From assembly GCF_027105095.1 (NCBI RefSeq), contig NZ_CP114278.1:496001-560000 (forward strand): a stretch of 64,000 bases of DNA, written 5' to 3'. The stretch comes from Brevundimonas vesicularis (GTDB taxonomy: Bacteria; Pseudomonadota; Alphaproteobacteria; Caulobacterales; Caulobacteraceae). Shown here in pieces: positions 17,429 through 27,402 of this stretch (position 1 is its first letter; each line of letters opens with the position of its first letter). The notes beneath the pieces were generated by a model. The model was not told where the DNA came from and did no database searches. It saw only the letters and a list, made by a program, of their open reading frames with translations. A program made the position numbers and the translations under genes.

Positions 17429-18324
17429 TGGCGGTGCGGTCTGTAGGCTTGTTGTTAATGCCGTCACATCGTGAAGCGGCATGGCGTGGCGCTATTGGGG
17501 CGGCGGCCAAGGAGCGTGGTTGGACAGTGACGAAGGCGCGGGGGGACGAAGCCGTAAGGACGCCCTGCCCGAAGATCATTCTGGTCACAGATTTCCAAGC
17601 GGTGCCATTGGATGCCGTCGATGCCTGGGTCGTTATAGGAGGCGGGGCTTTAGAAGAGGTGTTGAACAGCGCCCTTGAGCGAAGGTCGGATCAGTTGGAA
17701 GCTCAACGCTTCGCATCCGTACGTTTGGGGACCGCCTCTGCTCTGATCGAAGCGGGCGCGGTTGTTCTGGACCACGAAGCCTACGCCGCTGATGTGCCGG
17801 GTCTAGGTCTGATTTCTCCGGAGGTATCCGCGCTGAACACCGCACCATTCAGTGTGGATCCCGCAATGGCCGCGCCGTTGGCCTTCTATCGGAATATGCC
17901 TCCAACCCCTGGGTCCAGCATGGTCTGGCCAACCTCGATTTTCAGCTATAGCCTACGCCGAGAGCCCACAGGCGGTTCGCCCGATATAGATCTGACTGGC
18001 GGTGCTCGCGTATTGATGCACGGTCCATGTTTCGCCCTTCCGTTAGGATGGTGGCGTGTCACGGTGCGATTTTCGGTCGATCCGGACGAGGCGGCTCACC
18101 TGATGTTCGAATGGGGGGCGGCCGACGATACCACCTTGTACGTGGGGGCATTTGACACGCCAGGCTACTACGAGCTTGTGCTGGACCATTTCTGGAATGA
18201 GCCAGCCCCTGCGGAGTTGAAAATCTCCAGCGAACGAGCCCATTTTATGGGACGGATCGTCATCGAGGAGTGCAGGGTGGAACTTCTCCCTGAAATGACC
18301 GACACATTCCCCGGTAAGAGGTAG
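17428..18324 (+). CDS. Unknown protein coupled to the polysaccharide exporter
   Basis: A 298-residue protein with no family recognised. There is no signal peptide or membrane span, so it should be cytoplasmic. Residues 1-130 look alpha/beta (SVGLLLMPSHR, IILVTDF, AWVVIGGG). Residues about 175-290 look like an all-beta sandwich: GPCFALPLGWWRVTVRFSVD, LMFEWGA, GYYELVLDHFW and GRIVIEECRVEL. This pattern resembles jelly-roll domains attached to bacterial glycosyltransferases. Its start overlaps the ATPase stop (TGATG). I infer a role in substrate recognition or chain-end sensing for the exporter, perhaps in place of the missing Wzt C-terminal domain. This is a hypothesis. Confidence 0.75.
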   Translation: MAVRSVGLLLMPSHREAAWRGAIGAAAKERGWTVTKARGDEAVRTPCPKIILVTDFQAVPLDAVDAWVVIGGGALEEVLNSALERRSDQLEAQRFASVRLGTASALIEAGAVVLDHEAYAADVPGLGLISPEVSALNTAPFSVDPAMAAPLAFYRNMPPTPGSSMVWPTSIFSYSLRREPTGGSPDIDLTGGARVLMHGPCFALPLGWWRVTVRFSVDPDEAAHLMFEWGAADDTTLYVGAFDTPGYYELVLDHFWNEPAPAELKISSERAHFMGRIVIEECRVELLPEMTDTFPGKR

Positions 18325-18353
18325 GACGACCAAGGCTCCGACAGAGGTGGTAT

Positions 18354-19220
18354 TCAGATCCGGATCATGTTCCTGAGATACTGGCCGTAGGCGCTCTTAC
18401 CGAGCTTGGCGGCCAGTTCTTCCAGCCGGGCTGCGTCTATGAAGCCCTTTTGGTAGGAGACCTCCTCGGGACAGGCGATCTTGAAGCCCTGACGCTTCTC
18501 CAGAACGCTGACGAACTGAGCCGCGTCGATCAGACTGTCGGGTGTGCCGGTGTCTAGCCAGGCATAGCCGCGTCCCATGATCTCGACCGACAGCTTGCCG
18601 CGTTCCAGGTAAATGCGGTTGACGTCGGTGATCTCCAGCTCGCCCCGCGCCGAGGGCTTCAGATCGTGGGCGATCTCGACCACGTCTTTGTCGTAGAAAT
18701 ACAAGCCCGTCACGGCCCAACTGGACTTGGGTGTCTGGGGCTTCTCCTCGATCGACAGGGCGCGCATTTGCTCGTCGAACTCGACCACCCCGTACCGTTC
18801 GGGATCGTTGACGTGATAGGCGAAGACCGTCGCCCCGTCCGGTCGGGCCATGGCGCTGGTGAACAGGTCGTTGATCCCGTGACCATAAAAGATGTTGTCG
18901 CCCAAGATCAAGGCCGACGGACTGTCGCCGACGAAGTCCGCGCCGATCACATAGGCCTGGGCTAGGCCCTCGGGGCTAGGTTGGACGGCGTACTGGATCT
19001 CCATGCCCCACTGCGAACCATCGCCAAGCAGGGCCTGGAAGCTAGGCACGTCGCGCGGAGTCGAGATGATCAGCACCTCGCGGATGCCGGCCAGCATTAG
19101 GGTCGACAGCGGATAGTAAATCATCGGCTTGTCATAAACCGGCATCAGTTGTTTCGAGGTGACCAGGGTCATCGGATGCAGTCGGGTGCCGGAACCTCCG
19201 GCCAGGATGATACCCTTCAT
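18354..19220 (-). CDS. rmlA: Glucose-1-phosphate thymidylyltransferase
   Basis: First enzyme of dTDP-L-rhamnose synthesis: dTTP plus glucose-1-phosphate gives dTDP-glucose. The 288-residue protein has the nucleotide-binding start [38 protein letters not shown] and [13 protein letters not shown], all typical of RmlA. It is the last gene of rmlCBDA and its start overlaps the rmlD stop by 4 bases (ATGA). It is convergent with the unknown exporter-linked gene, 29 bases away. The product is expected to inhibit it allosterically, as in the family. Confidence 0.96.
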   Translation of the reverse strand: MKGIILAGGSGTRLHPMTLVTSKQLMPVYDKPMIYYPLSTLMLAGIREVLIISTPRDVPSFQALLGDGSQWGMEIQYAVQPSPEGLAQAYVIGADFVGDSPSALILGDNIFYGHGINDLFTSAMARPDGATVFAYHVNDPERYGVVEFDEQMRALSIEEKPQTPKSSWAVTGLYFYDKDVVEIAHDLKPSARGELEITDVNRIYLERGKLSVEIMGRGYAWLDTGTPDSLIDAAQFVSVLEKRQGFKIACPEEVSYQKGFIDAARLEELAAKLGKSAYGQYLRNMIRI

Positions 19221-20119
19221 GCGGCGGCCCTTTCGGCGTGTAACTCGTTGACGATCTCGGCGACTGCGGCCTGCCAGTGGCGAGGGACGACGCCGTAGTC
19301 GCGGGTCAGTTTGTCGGTCGACAGGCGCGAGTTGGTCGGGCGGCTCGCCGGAGTAGGGTATTCAGACGAGGGGATGCCCTCGACCGCAGCCGACGGCCCG
19401 CCGACCGCAGCACTCAGGACAAAGATTTCGGTCGCCAACTCAGCCCAGGTGGTCTCGCCCGCGTTGACAAACTGATACACGCCGGTCGGCGCATCGACGT
19501 CGGCGATCATTTTCAACGTGATGGTCTTCAGCGTCGCCGCGATATCGCGCGCCGAGGTTGGACAGCCGCGCTGATCGGCGACCACCCGCAGAACCGGCCG
19601 ATCGGCGCCGAGCCGCAGCATAGTCTTGAGGAAGTTGGCGCGATGCACGCTCAGCACCCAGGCCGTCCGCAGCACGACAGAGCGCGGATTGCCGCTGCGC
19701 ACCGCCAATTCGCCGGCCAGCTTGGACGCGCCGTAGACACCAAGAGGCCCGACTGGGTCGGTCTCGACATAGGCGCCGTCTTTGGCCCCGTCGAACACGT
19801 AGTCGGTCGATACCTGGATCAGCGGAATGCCCGCCTCTCGCGTGGCATCGGCTAGCACCGCCGGCCCTATGGCGTTGGCGGCGAAGGCCGCGGCGACCTC
19901 TGTCTCGGCCCTATCGACGGCGGTGTGGGCGCCTGAGTTGATCACGGCGACGAACGGAGTGGCGGTGAAGGCGGCCCGGACCGAGGCGGCGTTGCCCAAA
20001 TCCAGCTCCGCACGCGTCGGCGCATGCAGCACGACGCCATCGGGCCAGTCGGCAGCCAGCAGTTCCAGCCCGACCTGCCCGGTGCCGCCGGTTATTAGGA
20101 TGTGGATGGGATCAGCCAT
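19217..20119 (-). CDS. rmlD: dTDP-4-dehydrorhamnose reductase
   Basis: Last step of dTDP-L-rhamnose synthesis, an NAD(P)H-dependent reduction. The 300-residue extended SDR has [14 protein letters not shown] at the nucleotide site, [18 protein letters not shown], and the catalytic Tyr-Lys pair in YGASKLAGE. Its end overlaps rmlA by 4 bases and its start overlaps the rmlB end by 8 bases, so the four rml genes form one unit. Confidence 0.95.
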   Translation of the reverse strand: MADPIHILITGGTGQVGLELLAADWPDGVVLHAPTRAELDLGNAASVRAAFTATPFVAVINSGAHTAVDRAETEVAAAFAANAIGPAVLADATREAGIPLIQVSTDYVFDGAKDGAYVETDPVGPLGVYGASKLAGELAVRSGNPRSVVLRTAWVLSVHRANFLKTMLRLGADRPVLRVVADQRGCPTSARDIAATLKTITLKMIADVDAPTGVYQFVNAGETTWAELATEIFVLSAAVGGPSAAVEGIPSSEYPTPASRPTNSRLSTDKLTRDYGVVPRHWQAAVAEIVNELHAERAAA

Positions 20120-21167
20120 TGGCCTCGCCTAGGCGTTGGGTCGAATAGCGGGCGTCTAGAATGTCCTGCCACCAAGCCTGGTTCTCCAGATACCAGATCA
20201 CGGTCTTCTCGATCCCTTGTTCGAAGGTGACCGATGGCTCCCAGCCCAGGTCGTCACGAATCTTTGACGCGTCAATAGCGTAGCGATGATCATGACCCGG
20301 GCGGTCGGTGACATAGGTAATCTGGTCGGCGTACTGGCCTTCCGCCTTGGGCCGCAGCCGGTCTAGGATCGAACAGATGGCGGTGACCACCTCAATGTTT
20401 GTGCGCTCGGAAGTGCCGCCGACATTATAGGTCTCGCCCGGCTCGCCCTTTTCGAACACGGCCTGCAAAGCGCGGGCGTGGTCATCGACGAACAGCCAGT
20501 CGCGCACGTTCGACCCGTCGCCGTAGACCGGCAGGGGCTCGCCATTCAGAGCACGGATGATGATCAGCGGGATCAGCTTCTCGGGGAAGTGATAGGGGCC
20601 ATAGTTGTTCGAGCAGTTGGTCACCAGAACCGGGAGGCCGTAGGTATGGCCCCAAGCGCGCACCAGATGGTCCGACCCGGCCTTGGACGCCGAATAGGGC
20701 GAGCGCGGAGCATAGGGGGTGGTCTCGGTGAAGAAGCCGTCCTCGCCCAGGGATCCGAACACCTCGTCGGTCGAGATGTGATGGAAGCGGAAGCCGGCCT
20801 TCTTCGTCTCCGGCAGGCCGCGCCAGTAGCCAAGGGCCTGGTTCAGCATGACGAAGGTGCCGACCATATTGGTCTGGATGAAGGCGCCCGGCCCGTCGAT
20901 CGACCGGTCGACATGGCTCTCCGCCGCCAGATGGGCGACCACTTCCGGTTGGAAGTCGTGCAGGGCCTTGGACACGGCGTCGGCGTCGCAGATGTCAGCC
21001 TGCACGAAGCTGTAGCGGTTGCTGGAAGCCACCGGCTCCAGCGAGCTCAGCACGCCCGCATAGGTCAGCTTGTCGAACACCAGAACCTCGTGATCGCTTT
21101 GTTCGATCAGGCGTCGCGCCAGGGCCGAGCCGATAAAACCGGCGCCGCCGGTGATCAGAATACGCAT
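20112..21167 (-). CDS. rmlB: dTDP-glucose 4,6-dehydratase
   Basis: Second step of the rhamnose pathway, converting dTDP-glucose to dTDP-4-keto-6-deoxyglucose with bound NAD. The 351-residue protein has the NAD motif [19 protein letters not shown], the active-site DEVFG with flanking Thr ([11 protein letters not shown]), and [12 protein letters not shown] containing the catalytic Tyr-Lys. Length and motifs match the family fully. The start lies 26 bases after the rmlC stop. Confidence 0.97.
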   Translation of the reverse strand: MRILITGGAGFIGSALARRLIEQSDHEVLVFDKLTYAGVLSSLEPVASSNRYSFVQADICDADAVSKALHDFQPEVVAHLAAESHVDRSIDGPGAFIQTNMVGTFVMLNQALGYWRGLPETKKAGFRFHHISTDEVFGSLGEDGFFTETTPYAPRSPYSASKAGSDHLVRAWGHTYGLPVLVTNCSNNYGPYHFPEKLIPLIIIRALNGEPLPVYGDGSNVRDWLFVDDHARALQAVFEKGEPGETYNVGGTSERTNIEVVTAICSILDRLRPKAEGQYADQITYVTDRPGHDHRYAIDASKIRDDLGWEPSVTFEQGIEKTVIWYLENQAWWQDILDARYSTQRLGEANG

Positions 21168-21193
21168 CAGATGTCTCTTGGTCCGAGTTCAGG

Positions 21194-21763
21194 TCAGGGC
21201 GTGGGCAGCGGTTCGAGCGGCCGGCCGTCGTATTCAAAGGGACTGTCAAACTCGGCCAGGGTGGGCAGAATCTTATCCTTGTCCGACAGAACCGCACCCG
21301 AGGGTGGCAGGGGCCAGTCGATGGCGATGGCGGGGTCGTTCCAGACGATGCCGCCGTCACAGTCCGGCGCATAGACATCTGTTACCTTGTAGGCGATCTC
21401 AACGTCCGGTTCGAGGGTGACAAAGCCGTGGGCGAAGCCCACCGGCACGAACAGTTGCTCTCCGCCTTCGGCTGTCAGTTTGGCGGCGACGTGTTGGCCA
21501 TAGGTCGGAGAGCCGCGTCGAACGTCCACCGCATAGTCCATGATCGAACCACGCACGCAGCGCACCAACTTGGCTTGGGCGTGCGGCGGACGCTGGAAAT
21601 GCAACCCGCGGATCGTGCCTTCGAAGGCCGAGAACGACTGGTTGTCCTGAACGAAGCGCGCGTCGATACCCGCCGCCTGCGCCGCAGCTTCCGAATAGGT
21701 CTCCATAAACCAACCACGTGCATCGCCGAAACGACGAGGGCGGAGAAGAACGACGCGACTCAT
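21194..21763 (-). CDS. rmlC: dTDP-4-dehydrorhamnose 3,5-epimerase
   Basis: Third step of the rhamnose pathway, a double epimerisation at C3 and C5. The 189-residue cupin contains RGWFMETYSE, QDNQSFSAFEGTIRGLHFQ with the catalytic His, KLVRCVRGSIMDYAVDVR and FAHGFVTLE. The open frame extends much further upstream, but MSRVVLLRPRRFGDARG at 21763 is the correct start: AAGGGGA lies about 8 bases before it and family length is met. It heads the rmlCBDA operon and is divergent from the large glycosyltransferase gene. Confidence 0.95.
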   Translation of the reverse strand: MSRVVLLRPRRFGDARGWFMETYSEAAAQAAGIDARFVQDNQSFSAFEGTIRGLHFQRPPHAQAKLVRCVRGSIMDYAVDVRRGSPTYGQHVAAKLTAEGGEQLFVPVGFAHGFVTLEPDVEIAYKVTDVYAPDCDGGIVWNDPAIAIDWPLPPSGAVLSDKDKILPTLAEFDSPFEYDGRPLEPLPTP

Positions 21764-21888
21764 ATGCAGATTCCCCTTATGCCACAGTCCTATACCGCGA
21801 CCTTTCTTTCCTGCCACGCGAAACCTATGACGCTGCAATTGTGACCCTCTTTCTCTATAGAAAGGGGGCGGTTGAATATGGGGCGCAC
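21764..21888. promoter_or_regulatory. Divergent rmlC/glycosyltransferase control region
   Basis: This region should hold promoters for rmlCBDA (leftward) and for the rightward transferase pair. A hairpin, CCCTCTTTCT then AGAAAGGGGG around CTAT, lies at about 21844-21867. It would fall in the 5' leader of the transferase mRNA if translation begins at GTG 21889. Promoter elements could not be fixed by eye. Confidence 0.3.
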
Positions 21889-24321
21889 GTGCAGCAGGGC
21901 TGGCTTGGATCTTGGCGTGGTTTCGCGAACTTTTGGTGTCGTCCGTCCGATTTGCGGCGTGAGGGCAATCGATTAAGAGATAACGGGCTTTGGAACGAAG
22001 CGGCGCGAGCCTATCGTTATTATCTCGCCAAACGCCCCCACGATCACGGCGTCCGGATTCAGTACGGAAATATGCTGAAGGAGGCTGGCCGGTTTCAAGA
22101 GGCGGACGCCGCATACGCCAGGGTGCAAGCTGAAAATCGCGACGTCGAGGTGCTCAAGATGCGCGGTTATCTTGCCCTTCGGATGGACGCGCCTTCACGT
22201 GCCGCCGATTATTTTTTGCAGGCTTGGCTCGAAAACCCAACGAAGAACAGCGCCTCGGATCTGTTTGAAGCCGCCTGCCTGCCGTACGTGTCCGATGCAT
22301 TTAATCGCGCCGGCTTGGACCTGCCGTTGGGACGTATTGAAACGGGCGGCGGCCGCATGGTCGTCGGTTGGGTCCGCGTTTTCGATTCCGATGAACTTTG
22401 CGAGGTCGAGTTCGTCCAAGATGACGTGATGCTCGGGCGTGTGATCGTAGATATTCCGCGCCCCGAGATTGAGAGGGAGGGGTTGGCGCGCCTCAATTGT
22501 GGATTTGCTGCCGATGTAGGCAGTTTGGACAAGGTTCCAAACTGGGATGCTCCGATTGAAGTAAGGGTAGCGCGGCGGGGCGGCGATCTGATCGGTTCTC
22601 CGTTCCGCATCGAAATCCCGGATGCACTTCAGAAGTGGCTGCTGAGATCTGCTCCTCTTCCCGGGAAGGCTGCGGAGACGCCGCGTCTGACCTTTATAAT
22701 GCCTGTCCACAATCCCGAACCGTCGTGGTTGGTTGAAGCGCTCTCAAGCGTGTGCAGTCAGGATCGAGGTGATTGGGAACTGGTCTGCATCGACGATGGA
22801 TCGGAGCCTGAAGTGGCGAATATCCTCGATGAGTGGCGGGCGCGAGATTCAAGGATAAATTTGTGTCGCAACGAGAAGTCGCTTGGTGTGTCCGCCGCGA
22901 CAAATAGAGGTCTGCAGGCGGCCAAGGGCGAAATTGTTGCGTTTGTAGATCATGATGATCGTGTTGAGCCGGAGGCCGCAAGGCGTATTATTGAGGCCTT
23001 CGATCTTGGAGCGGATGTTGTCTATTCTGATGAACTTCTGACGGAAGAAAATTCTAGTATAGTGCGAAGTGTTGAGCTTCGCGGAGCTTTTTCGCACGAT
23101 TATTATCTATCTCATCCTTATTTCGTTCATCTTGTCGCTGTTAGGCGATCTATTGCAGTAGAAATTGGCGGTTTGGATGAAAATCTAAACATATCTACGG
23201 ACATCGATTTTGTGTTGAGAGTTCTTGAGCGCTCTAAGAGTGTCTCTCATGTTCCTTCGCTTCTCTATCGATGGCGGGTCCATGGTAAGAGCCTGGGCCA
23301 TGCAAAAAAGCCGCTAGTCATGCGAGAGACCGTAAGCGCCATTGAGCGGCACCTACGCCGCCTCGGGCTATCGGCTGAGGTTGGTGAGGGGGCGTCCTTC
23401 AATACATATAGTATTAAGTGGCCAAAATCGAAAGAGAGAACGCTAGCAGTGATGCCAACGCGTGATGGTATTGATTTTTTATCAAAGGCTATTGGAAGTG
23501 TTCTTAAAACGACTGGTGATGAGTTAGATATTGTAATAGTGGATAATAATTCTGTTAAAGAAGAAACTCTTTCTTATTTCTCAAATCTTCCCCCTAGAGT
23601 TAAGGTTGTTCGCCATGAAGGTGGATTTAATTTTTCTGCCATAAATAACCGCGCTGTTCGGTCGTGCGGAGATGGATACGGTAGAGTCCTTTTTCTAAAT
23701 AATGATATAGAAAGTACTGAGAAGGGATGGCATGAGCGCCTTGCCGGCTTGGCGGACCGGTCCGATGTAGGGGTTGTGGGTGCCAGCCTCATGTATCCGG
23801 ACTGGAGAGTCCAGCATGCTGGTGTTGTTCTTGGCCTGGGTGGCCCTGCCGAGCATGTTTTCAAGTTCGCTCAACTGCACCCAAATTCAACACAGAAGAA
23901 TGTTGGGCCAGGATGTGCGTTCGCTGCCACGCGCGATGTTTCCGCAGTCACGGCAGCTTGTATGATGATGCGTCGATCTGTCTTTCTCGAAGTAGGCGGA
24001 TTCGATGAGGCGCTGGTAGTCGGCTTTAACGATACGGATCTTTGTTTACGTGTCGGAGCGGCTGGCTATAAAATTTTGAATGATGGCGGTTGCTGGCTGG
24101 TTCACCATGAGTCTGCGACACGCAAGGTGACCAACCAAGTGCTGCATCCTGACGACGCCGCACGCTTTAGATCTCGTTGGGAGGCTTTGCTGCAAGCGGG
24201 CGATCCTTGGTATTCGCCTCTGGCCAGTCTGGATCCGTCCACGCTTGAGCATGCGTCGCTTGACCGTGAAATACCGCCACGCGTGTCTCGGGTCCGTCTT
24301 GTTGGAGACCGGCATGTCTGA
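21889..24321 (+). CDS. Large TPR-containing glycosyltransferase with two GT2 domains
   Basis: About 810 residues. The N-terminal part is a short TPR-like helical repeat (LRREGNRLRDNGLWNEAARA, YGNMLKEAGRFQEADAAYAR), followed by a beta domain around GWVRVFDSDELCEVEF. Two GT-A (GT2) domains follow: one with RLTFIMPVHNPEPSWLVEAL and FVDHDDR, the second with LAVMPTRDGIDFLSKAI, IVIVDNNS and FLNNDIE. Two intact acidic motifs suggest two sugar transfers by one polypeptide. The start is uncertain: the frame is open far upstream over rmlC, and GTG 21889 was chosen because it aligns with the start of the downstream paralogue; GTG 21841 is the alternative. The second half is strikingly A/T-rich. Confidence 0.85.
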   Translation: MQQGWLGSWRGFANFWCRPSDLRREGNRLRDNGLWNEAARAYRYYLAKRPHDHGVRIQYGNMLKEAGRFQEADAAYARVQAENRDVEVLKMRGYLALRMDAPSRAADYFLQAWLENPTKNSASDLFEAACLPYVSDAFNRAGLDLPLGRIETGGGRMVVGWVRVFDSDELCEVEFVQDDVMLGRVIVDIPRPEIEREGLARLNCGFAADVGSLDKVPNWDAPIEVRVARRGGDLIGSPFRIEIPDALQKWLLRSAPLPGKAAETPRLTFIMPVHNPEPSWLVEALSSVCSQDRGDWELVCIDDGSEPEVANILDEWRARDSRINLCRNEKSLGVSAATNRGLQAAKGEIVAFVDHDDRVEPEAARRIIEAFDLGADVVYSDELLTEENSSIVRSVELRGAFSHDYYLSHPYFVHLVAVRRSIAVEIGGLDENLNISTDIDFVLRVLERSKSVSHVPSLLYRWRVHGKSLGHAKKPLVMRETVSAIERHLRRLGLSAEVGEGASFNTYSIKWPKSKERTLAVMPTRDGIDFLSKAIGSVLKTTGDELDIVIVDNNSVKEETLSYFSNLPPRVKVVRHEGGFNFSAINNRAVRSCGDGYGRVLFLNNDIESTEKGWHERLAGLADRSDVGVVGASLMYPDWRVQHAGVVLGLGGPAEHVFKFAQLHPNSTQKNVGPGCAFAATRDVSAVTAACMMMRRSVFLEVGGFDEALVVGFNDTDLCLRVGAAGYKILNDGGCWLVHHESATRKVTNQVLHPDDAARFRSRWEALLQAGDPWYSPLASLDPSTLEHASLDREIPPRVSRVRLVGDRHV

Positions 24322-26461
24322 TTGGCGCGGGGGCGTGCGTCGGTATTTTCGCGAGCTGCGTAAGCCCAGGCCGGCGTCGGACAAGGCTTGGGCTCGACGT
24401 CTCCACTTGACTGCACGAGCCGAGCTCAAGGCCGGCAATCTCGCCCGGGATGCCGGGCGTTGGGAAGAGGCGGCGGGACATTATGCGGCGCATCTGCGTC
24501 TCAAGCCTGACGCCCATGCGATTCATGTTCAACACGGCAATATGTTGATGGAGCTCGGAGAGCTTCACCTGGCTGAAGCTGCTTTCCGTCTGTCTTTACA
24601 AGCGCATGAAACTGCAGGCGCCTATGTGCAGCTTGCAATAAATCTGTCTAGGCAGGGCCGCCGCGAGGTCGCGCTGCAAAGCCTTGCGCATGCGCACAGC
24701 CTTGAACCCCGCAGCTCTGAAGTTGCGACTGCGTTCGATATTTTGCGCAATCGTACGCAATGGCCAAGTCGTCGTGCTCTGGGGCTGGATAGCGCGGACG
24801 ACTCGCAGTTGTCTTCCGAAAGGGCGCTGTGGCTGCTGCGAGACTATGACGTCTTTCGCCGACATGTTCCCACTCCGCCGGCTCCGGTGAAGTCCCCGGC
24901 CAATGTTCACGTGTGGATCGATGCGATGAACGCGGGGCCCGCAAAACTGAGGGTGACCATTCGATCGCTTCAACAGCAGGATCACCAAGACTGGCAGGCC
25001 ACCATCTTTGGGGCTCCCGAGCTGATTGATCATCCGGTCGGCTCTCTGATCGTGGCGGACGAGAGGTTCTCCACAGGCGGCAGCATAATGTCCGAGGAGC
25101 GTATCTCGACGCCGCTGGTGTTACTGTCTGCCGGGCTGGCTTTGGATCCCAATGCGCTGTCCTGGCTAATCTTTGCGATCGAACGTACAAATTCTGATGT
25201 CGCCTATTCTGATCATGAGTACGGATTTTCCGACTGGCGTGACGGCCTGGCGCGGCGGGACCCGGTATTATTCGCCGAGGCCGACCCTATAGATCTCCAA
25301 ACGACAGGCTACCCGCCTGAGATCGTCATTCTGGCGCCATCAACGACTCTCAGCGGCCTTGACGATGGCCTACTCGAGGTAAGGCGCAACCTTGTGCGGG
25401 ACGCAACAACGAGGGGGGGGGCGGCTCATATTCCTCTTTTCTTGGGCGCGGTGATGGAAGTGCAAATTGAAGTCGATGCAACTCCAAAGGTTGTGGTTCC
25501 CTCGGCATGGAAATGCGCTGTCGTGGGAACGGATAATGAGGAAGCGGAACGCGGCCGAATTCAGGTGATCATCCCGACCCGAAACGAATCGGCGATGCTG
25601 TCTGCATGTGTGGAAAGCTTGCTAAGCAAGGCAGCCGACCCAGAAGACCTGTCCTTTATCATAATAGACAATCGCAGTGATGAGCCCGCTATGGGCGCTC
25701 TTTTGGAGAACTTAACTGGGCGAGGTCATGAAATATTGAAAATGGATGAGCCCTTTAACTGGGCGCGTTTCAATAATCATGCTGCACATGGACGAGACGG
25801 CGTCCTGTTATTTGCGAATAATGATCTTGAGATGTTGACCCAAGATTGGGACGCATTGTTGAAGGATCATTTGCGGCGTCAATGTGCTGGTGTGGTGGGG
25901 GCGAGGCTGGTTTATGCCGATCGCACAATCCAACATGGCGGAATCGCCTTTGGCGGCGGGGAGAGCGGGCTGACGCATGAAGGGGTGGGCGCGCCAAAAG
26001 AGGCGGTCGGCCCTCTGCAGCGTTGGATTCGTGCGCGTGGAGCTGCAGCGGTCACTGGCGCTTTTATGGCCGTATCTTCGGAGGTCTTCCAACGAGCCGG
26101 AGGGTTCAATGAGAGCCTAGCCGTCGCCTATAATGACGTCGATTTTTGTATGCGGGTCCGTGCGCTTGGATTGATGGCGATCTATGCGGGAGACATTGAA
26201 GCCATTCACTTCGAATCTCGATCGAGGGGCCGTAATGACACCCCCGTGAAAATCTCCTGGGACCTGCTTGAACGTCAGGAAATCTTCAAAGACTGGGGGC
26301 GCGAGCTCCTGCATGACCCAAGTCGAAATCCCAACTGGCGAGGTATGGACGCCAACCCGTTTCTTGGTCTGGCTCAGCCAAGCCTGCCTGAAATCCTGCG
26401 CCACATTGACCGCAGTGCGCGTCCCCGATCTTGGACGGTCACCGCCCCTTCATTTGGGTAG
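24314..26461 (+). CDS. Large TPR-containing GT2 glycosyltransferase with one apparently dead GT domain
   Basis: A 715-residue paralogue of the preceding protein with the same order: N-terminal TPR-like repeats (ARAELKAGNLARDAGRWEEA), a first GT-A-like domain, and a second GT2 domain with IQVIIPTRNESAML, FIIIDNRSD, LFANNDLE and VTGAFMAVSSEVFQRAGGFN. In the first GT-A-like domain the acidic motif is lost: where the neighbour has VDHDD, this protein has LSAGL. Only the second domain should therefore be catalytic. ATG at 24314 follows GGAG at 24304-24307 and overlaps the previous stop by 8 bases. The sugar is unknown; rhamnose is plausible given the adjacent rml genes. Confidence 0.85.
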   Translation: MSDWRGGVRRYFRELRKPRPASDKAWARRLHLTARAELKAGNLARDAGRWEEAAGHYAAHLRLKPDAHAIHVQHGNMLMELGELHLAEAAFRLSLQAHETAGAYVQLAINLSRQGRREVALQSLAHAHSLEPRSSEVATAFDILRNRTQWPSRRALGLDSADDSQLSSERALWLLRDYDVFRRHVPTPPAPVKSPANVHVWIDAMNAGPAKLRVTIRSLQQQDHQDWQATIFGAPELIDHPVGSLIVADERFSTGGSIMSEERISTPLVLLSAGLALDPNALSWLIFAIERTNSDVAYSDHEYGFSDWRDGLARRDPVLFAEADPIDLQTTGYPPEIVILAPSTTLSGLDDGLLEVRRNLVRDATTRGGAAHIPLFLGAVMEVQIEVDATPKVVVPSAWKCAVVGTDNEEAERGRIQVIIPTRNESAMLSACVESLLSKAADPEDLSFIIIDNRSDEPAMGALLENLTGRGHEILKMDEPFNWARFNNHAAHGRDGVLLFANNDLEMLTQDWDALLKDHLRRQCAGVVGARLVYADRTIQHGGIAFGGGESGLTHEGVGAPKEAVGPLQRWIRARGAAAVTGAFMAVSSEVFQRAGGFNESLAVAYNDVDFCMRVRALGLMAIYAGDIEAIHFESRSRGRNDTPVKISWDLLERQEIFKDWGRELLHDPSRNPNWRGMDANPFLGLAQPSLPEILRHIDRSARPRSWTVTAPSFG

Positions 26462-26499
26462 AGATGCGGTGAAGCCAAACGTCCCGATGGTCGCGTGTC

Positions 26500-27402
26500 G
26501 TTTCGGCAAGACACTAGTCCCCGCAGTGATCATCACGTCATAGATGACCCGCGTGACGTATTGGATCAACTCGAAGAACTTTCTTAGTTCCGCTGAATTT
26601 GTCCGGGGTACCTAGAGGATGTCATCGGGCTGAAGGATAAAATTGTTCGCCGTAAAGAAGCCGGAGGGGTCTGTCAGATTAAGTCTGGAAATGACGGGCA
26701 CGCCTTTGCGTGTCTCAGGCGCGTTGGTGCCGATTGATCGTGCGATGTTCACGCATTCGAGCCGGAAGAAAAAAAGAGCGCGCATCGACGCTGTTGGTGT
26801 TCAGTCCGCCTAGGCGCTGAACGCGGCAGTCAAGGTTACGTAACCTGTGGGCATTTCTGAAAGCGTAACAGCTCCGAAAGCCTCGAAGCTGCTGTAACGT
26901 CGCGGCTGGGCCGCCAAATTGATCTGATCCCCCGCTTAAGTATGATGTTTTCGCGAGGGTCGCTGTAGATGGCCTTCAAAGGCGTCGCACACGTCTGGCC
27001 ATCTGAAATTAGGTGGATAATGGCGTTCTCGGGCAGACCCTGAACGCCGCCTGCTTCGGCTAGTATGTCCAGTATGTTGCTGACACCGTAGATCAACTGG
27101 ACGCGCCCGGGGGTGGCCAAGTGACCCAAAACCGTCACGCCATTGGTGGGCCACGGCGCCAGAGACACGACCACCTGAGGGCTCACGACTTTGCCTCGAA
27201 GCGCCGAAAGAATTTCCCTTTCGGACTGCTGTGCCGACACGCGCCGCGAGGCGCACCTACCCTGCGAATGGCAGGGTGATGTTGCCGTCTTGAGCAACGA
27301 CGAATGGAGGCAGTCCTGCTGTCGCAACCGCTGTAGCGCCCGCGGCTTAAGCTCCGCCTACACCGCCACCGAAAAGAGCGCCGTCCGGCTAAAAATCGCC
27401 AT
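26500..27402 (-). pseudogene. Decayed Wza/KpsD-type outer-membrane polysaccharide exporter gene
   Basis: On the minus strand, pieces of one exporter protein can be read in order across changing frames. They are VVAQDGNITLPFAG followed at once by a stop, VSPQVVVSLAPWPTNGVTVL, GRVQLIYGVSNILDILAEAG, DPRENIILKR, then a shifted frame with AGDQINLAAQPRRYSSFEAF, and in further frames GLNTNSVDAR and RLNLTDPSGFFTANNF. These match the export domain and SLBB repeats of Wza-type proteins and the family end (ELRKFFELIQYVTRVI). At least three frameshifts and two stops are present, and the N-terminal region is shortened. It cannot make a working channel. Confidence 0.82.
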
